NCBI GenBank assembly: GCA_034336665.1
Contig: CM067569.1
Coordinates: 8,346,820 to 8,410,819, forward strand
Source of the DNA: Luscinia megarhynchos
Taxonomy: Eukaryota; Chordata; Aves; Passeriformes; Turdidae
Direction: 5' to 3'
Length of the DNA stretch: 64,000 nt
The notes below the pieces were generated by a model. It did not search any database and was not told the origin of the DNA. It saw only the letters and a list, made by a program, of their open reading frames with translations. The position numbers and the translations under genes were made by a program. Positions 62,693 to 64,000 of this stretch are shown piece after piece (the first letter of the stretch is position 1; every line of letters starts with the position of its first letter).

Positions 62693-63618
62693 GGAGGCAT
62701 TTTTTCGGGGATGGAGGCATTTTTTGGGGATGGAGGCGTTTTTTGGGGATGGAGGCATTTTTTGGGAATGGAGGAATTTTTGGGGGTGGAGGCGTTTTTT
62801 GGGGATGGAGGCGTTTTTGGGAATGGAGGAATATTTTGGGAATGGAGGCATTTTTGGGGATGGAGGTGTTTTTTGGGGATGGAGGCGTTTTTTGGGGATG
62901 GAGGCGTTTTTTGGGGATGGAGGTGTTTTTTGGGGATGGAGGTGTTTTTGGGGATGGAGGCATTTTTTGGGAAAGGAGGTATTTTTTGGGGAAGGAGGTA
63001 TTTTTTGGGGATGGAGGCATTTTTGGGGAAGGAAGTATTTTTTGGGGATGGAGGCGTTTTTGGGGGTGGAGGTGTTTTTTGGGGATGGAGATGTTTTTGG
63101 GGAAGGAGGTATTTTTTGGGGATGGAGGTGTTTTTTGGGGACGGAGGTATTTTTTGGGGATGGAGGTGTTTTTGGGGATGGAGGTGTTTTTGGGGACGGA
63201 GGCGTTTTTTGGGGATGGAGGTTTTTTTTGGGGATGGAGGTATTTTTTGGGGATGGAGGCATTTTTGGGGATGGAGGCATTTTTTGGGGAAGGAGGTATT
63301 TTTTGGGGAAGGAGGTATTTTTTGGGGAAGGAGGTGCTTTTTGGGGATGGAGGCATTTTTTGGGGAAGGAGGTATTTTTTGGGGAAGGAGGTATTTTTTG
63401 GGAATGGAGGTATTTTTTGGGGATGGAGGTATTTTTTGGGGATGGAGGTATTTTTTGGGGACGGAGGTATTTTTTGGGGATGGAGGCGTTTTTCGGGGAT
63501 GGAGGTATTTTTGGGAGATGGAGGTATTTTTTGGGGAAGGAGGTATTTTTTGGGGACGGAGGTATTTTTTGGGGATGGAGCTGTTTTTGGGTATGGAGGC
63601 GTTTTTGGGGACGGAGGC
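62693..63618. repeat. 19-bp G-rich minisatellite, about 48 copies
   Basis: Tandem units of the form GGAGGYRTTTTTTGGGGAT, 17-20 bp long because the T run varies. Frequent variants are ATGGA/AAGGA/ACGGA and GGCG/GGCA/GGTA/GGTG. Lies in NRAP intron 3. Each unit brings a GGAGG and a GGGG run, so the + strand is G-quadruplex prone. Because 19 is not a multiple of 3 and the unit lacks stops, long frames are open on both strands. Confidence 0.95.
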
Positions 63619-63725
63619 GCCCCGGCCCTGCGGGCGCTGCTGTGCCCCCCGCGGCCGCCAGGGGCGCTCGGGGCCCGCCTGGTTCCCACGCCATCCCGGG
63701 ACATCCCGCGTTGTTCCCCCCAGAC
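63619..63725. other. CpG-rich segment flanking the minisatellite
   Basis: About 100 bp with many CpG (cccgcggccgccaggggcgc region) directly after the 19-bp array inside the AT-rich NRAP intron. No gene or promoter could be tied to it. Confidence 0.5.
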
Positions 63726-64000
63726 ACCCTCAAACCTGAAATAAAAACACAGGAGCGCCCCGTAATCCATGGCTACCTCACTTCTCTGCTCAGTGCTGTC
63801 TCCTTGAATGCCACCCACTTTCTATATTCTAAAATAACCTTGCACATTGTGAAAATATTTCACAGGCAAAGCAATGAGTTTTGATGTGATTAGCCACCAC
63901 TAAAATTAACAAAGTTGTATTTCTTTGATTATGGCGTGCAAAATTCATTCTGGTGTCCTGTATTAGCTGTAAAAACGTGATGCACATGAACAGCCTTAGT
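63726..64000 (+). other. NRAP intron 3, continuing past the window
   Basis: Ordinary AT-rich intron sequence; no NRAP exon 4 recognised before the window ends. Confidence 0.6.

Noticed and set aside
62561..63884. Open frames of 330-420 codons on both strands
   Set aside because: They arise from the stop-free 19-bp tandem repeat; all show a strict 19-residue period and end where the repeat ends. No splice or family support.

Overview
The window looks like nuclear DNA from a bird, probably a songbird. It carries intron-split vertebrate genes with GT-AG splice sites, AT-rich introns, several truncated CR1 LINE 3' ends typical of avian genomes, and one CpG-island promoter. There is no bacterial-type gene organisation, and most long open frames lie in introns or tandem repeats. 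Gene names rest on remembered vertebrate protein sequences plus splice-site and reading-phase agreement; no database search was possible.

Layout. (1) 1-6.8 kb, + strand: the last four coding exons and 3'UTR of DCLRE1A (SNM1A), a DNA crosslink-repair nuclease. (2) 6.8-18.35 kb: intergenic, no recognised gene. (3) 18.35-29.8 kb, - strand: PLEKHS1, a pleckstrin-homology adaptor. Twelve coding exons have consistent phases, a thirteenth short one is likely, and the first coding exon is unresolved. (4) 33.2-54.6 kb, - strand: CASP7 (executioner caspase-7). All six coding exons are present and encode 310 residues. The non-coding first exon should lie in a CpG island at about 54.15-54.56 kb that carries an interferon-response-type element. 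(5) 54.6-56.0 kb: two kinds of tandem repeat. (6) 56.0-60.9 kb: intergenic. (7) 60.95 kb to the end, + strand: the first three coding exons of NRAP, a muscle LIM/nebulin-repeat protein. Its third intron holds a roughly 0.93-kb array of a 19-bp repeat.

The order DCLRE1A > < PLEKHS1 < CASP7 / NRAP > matches human 10q25.3 (read in the opposite direction), so this is a conserved synteny block. The genes are not a pathway. CASP7 acts in apoptosis, PLEKHS1 in signalling, DCLRE1A in repair and NRAP in myofibril assembly.

I found no new biological system. The points most worth a second look are the 19-bp G-rich array, which is open in reading frames on both strands; the ISRE-like element at the CASP7 promoter; lineage differences in the CASP7 linker and exosite; a very short PLEKHS1 intron made mostly of CR1; and several tandem splice sites predicting small in-frame isoforms.
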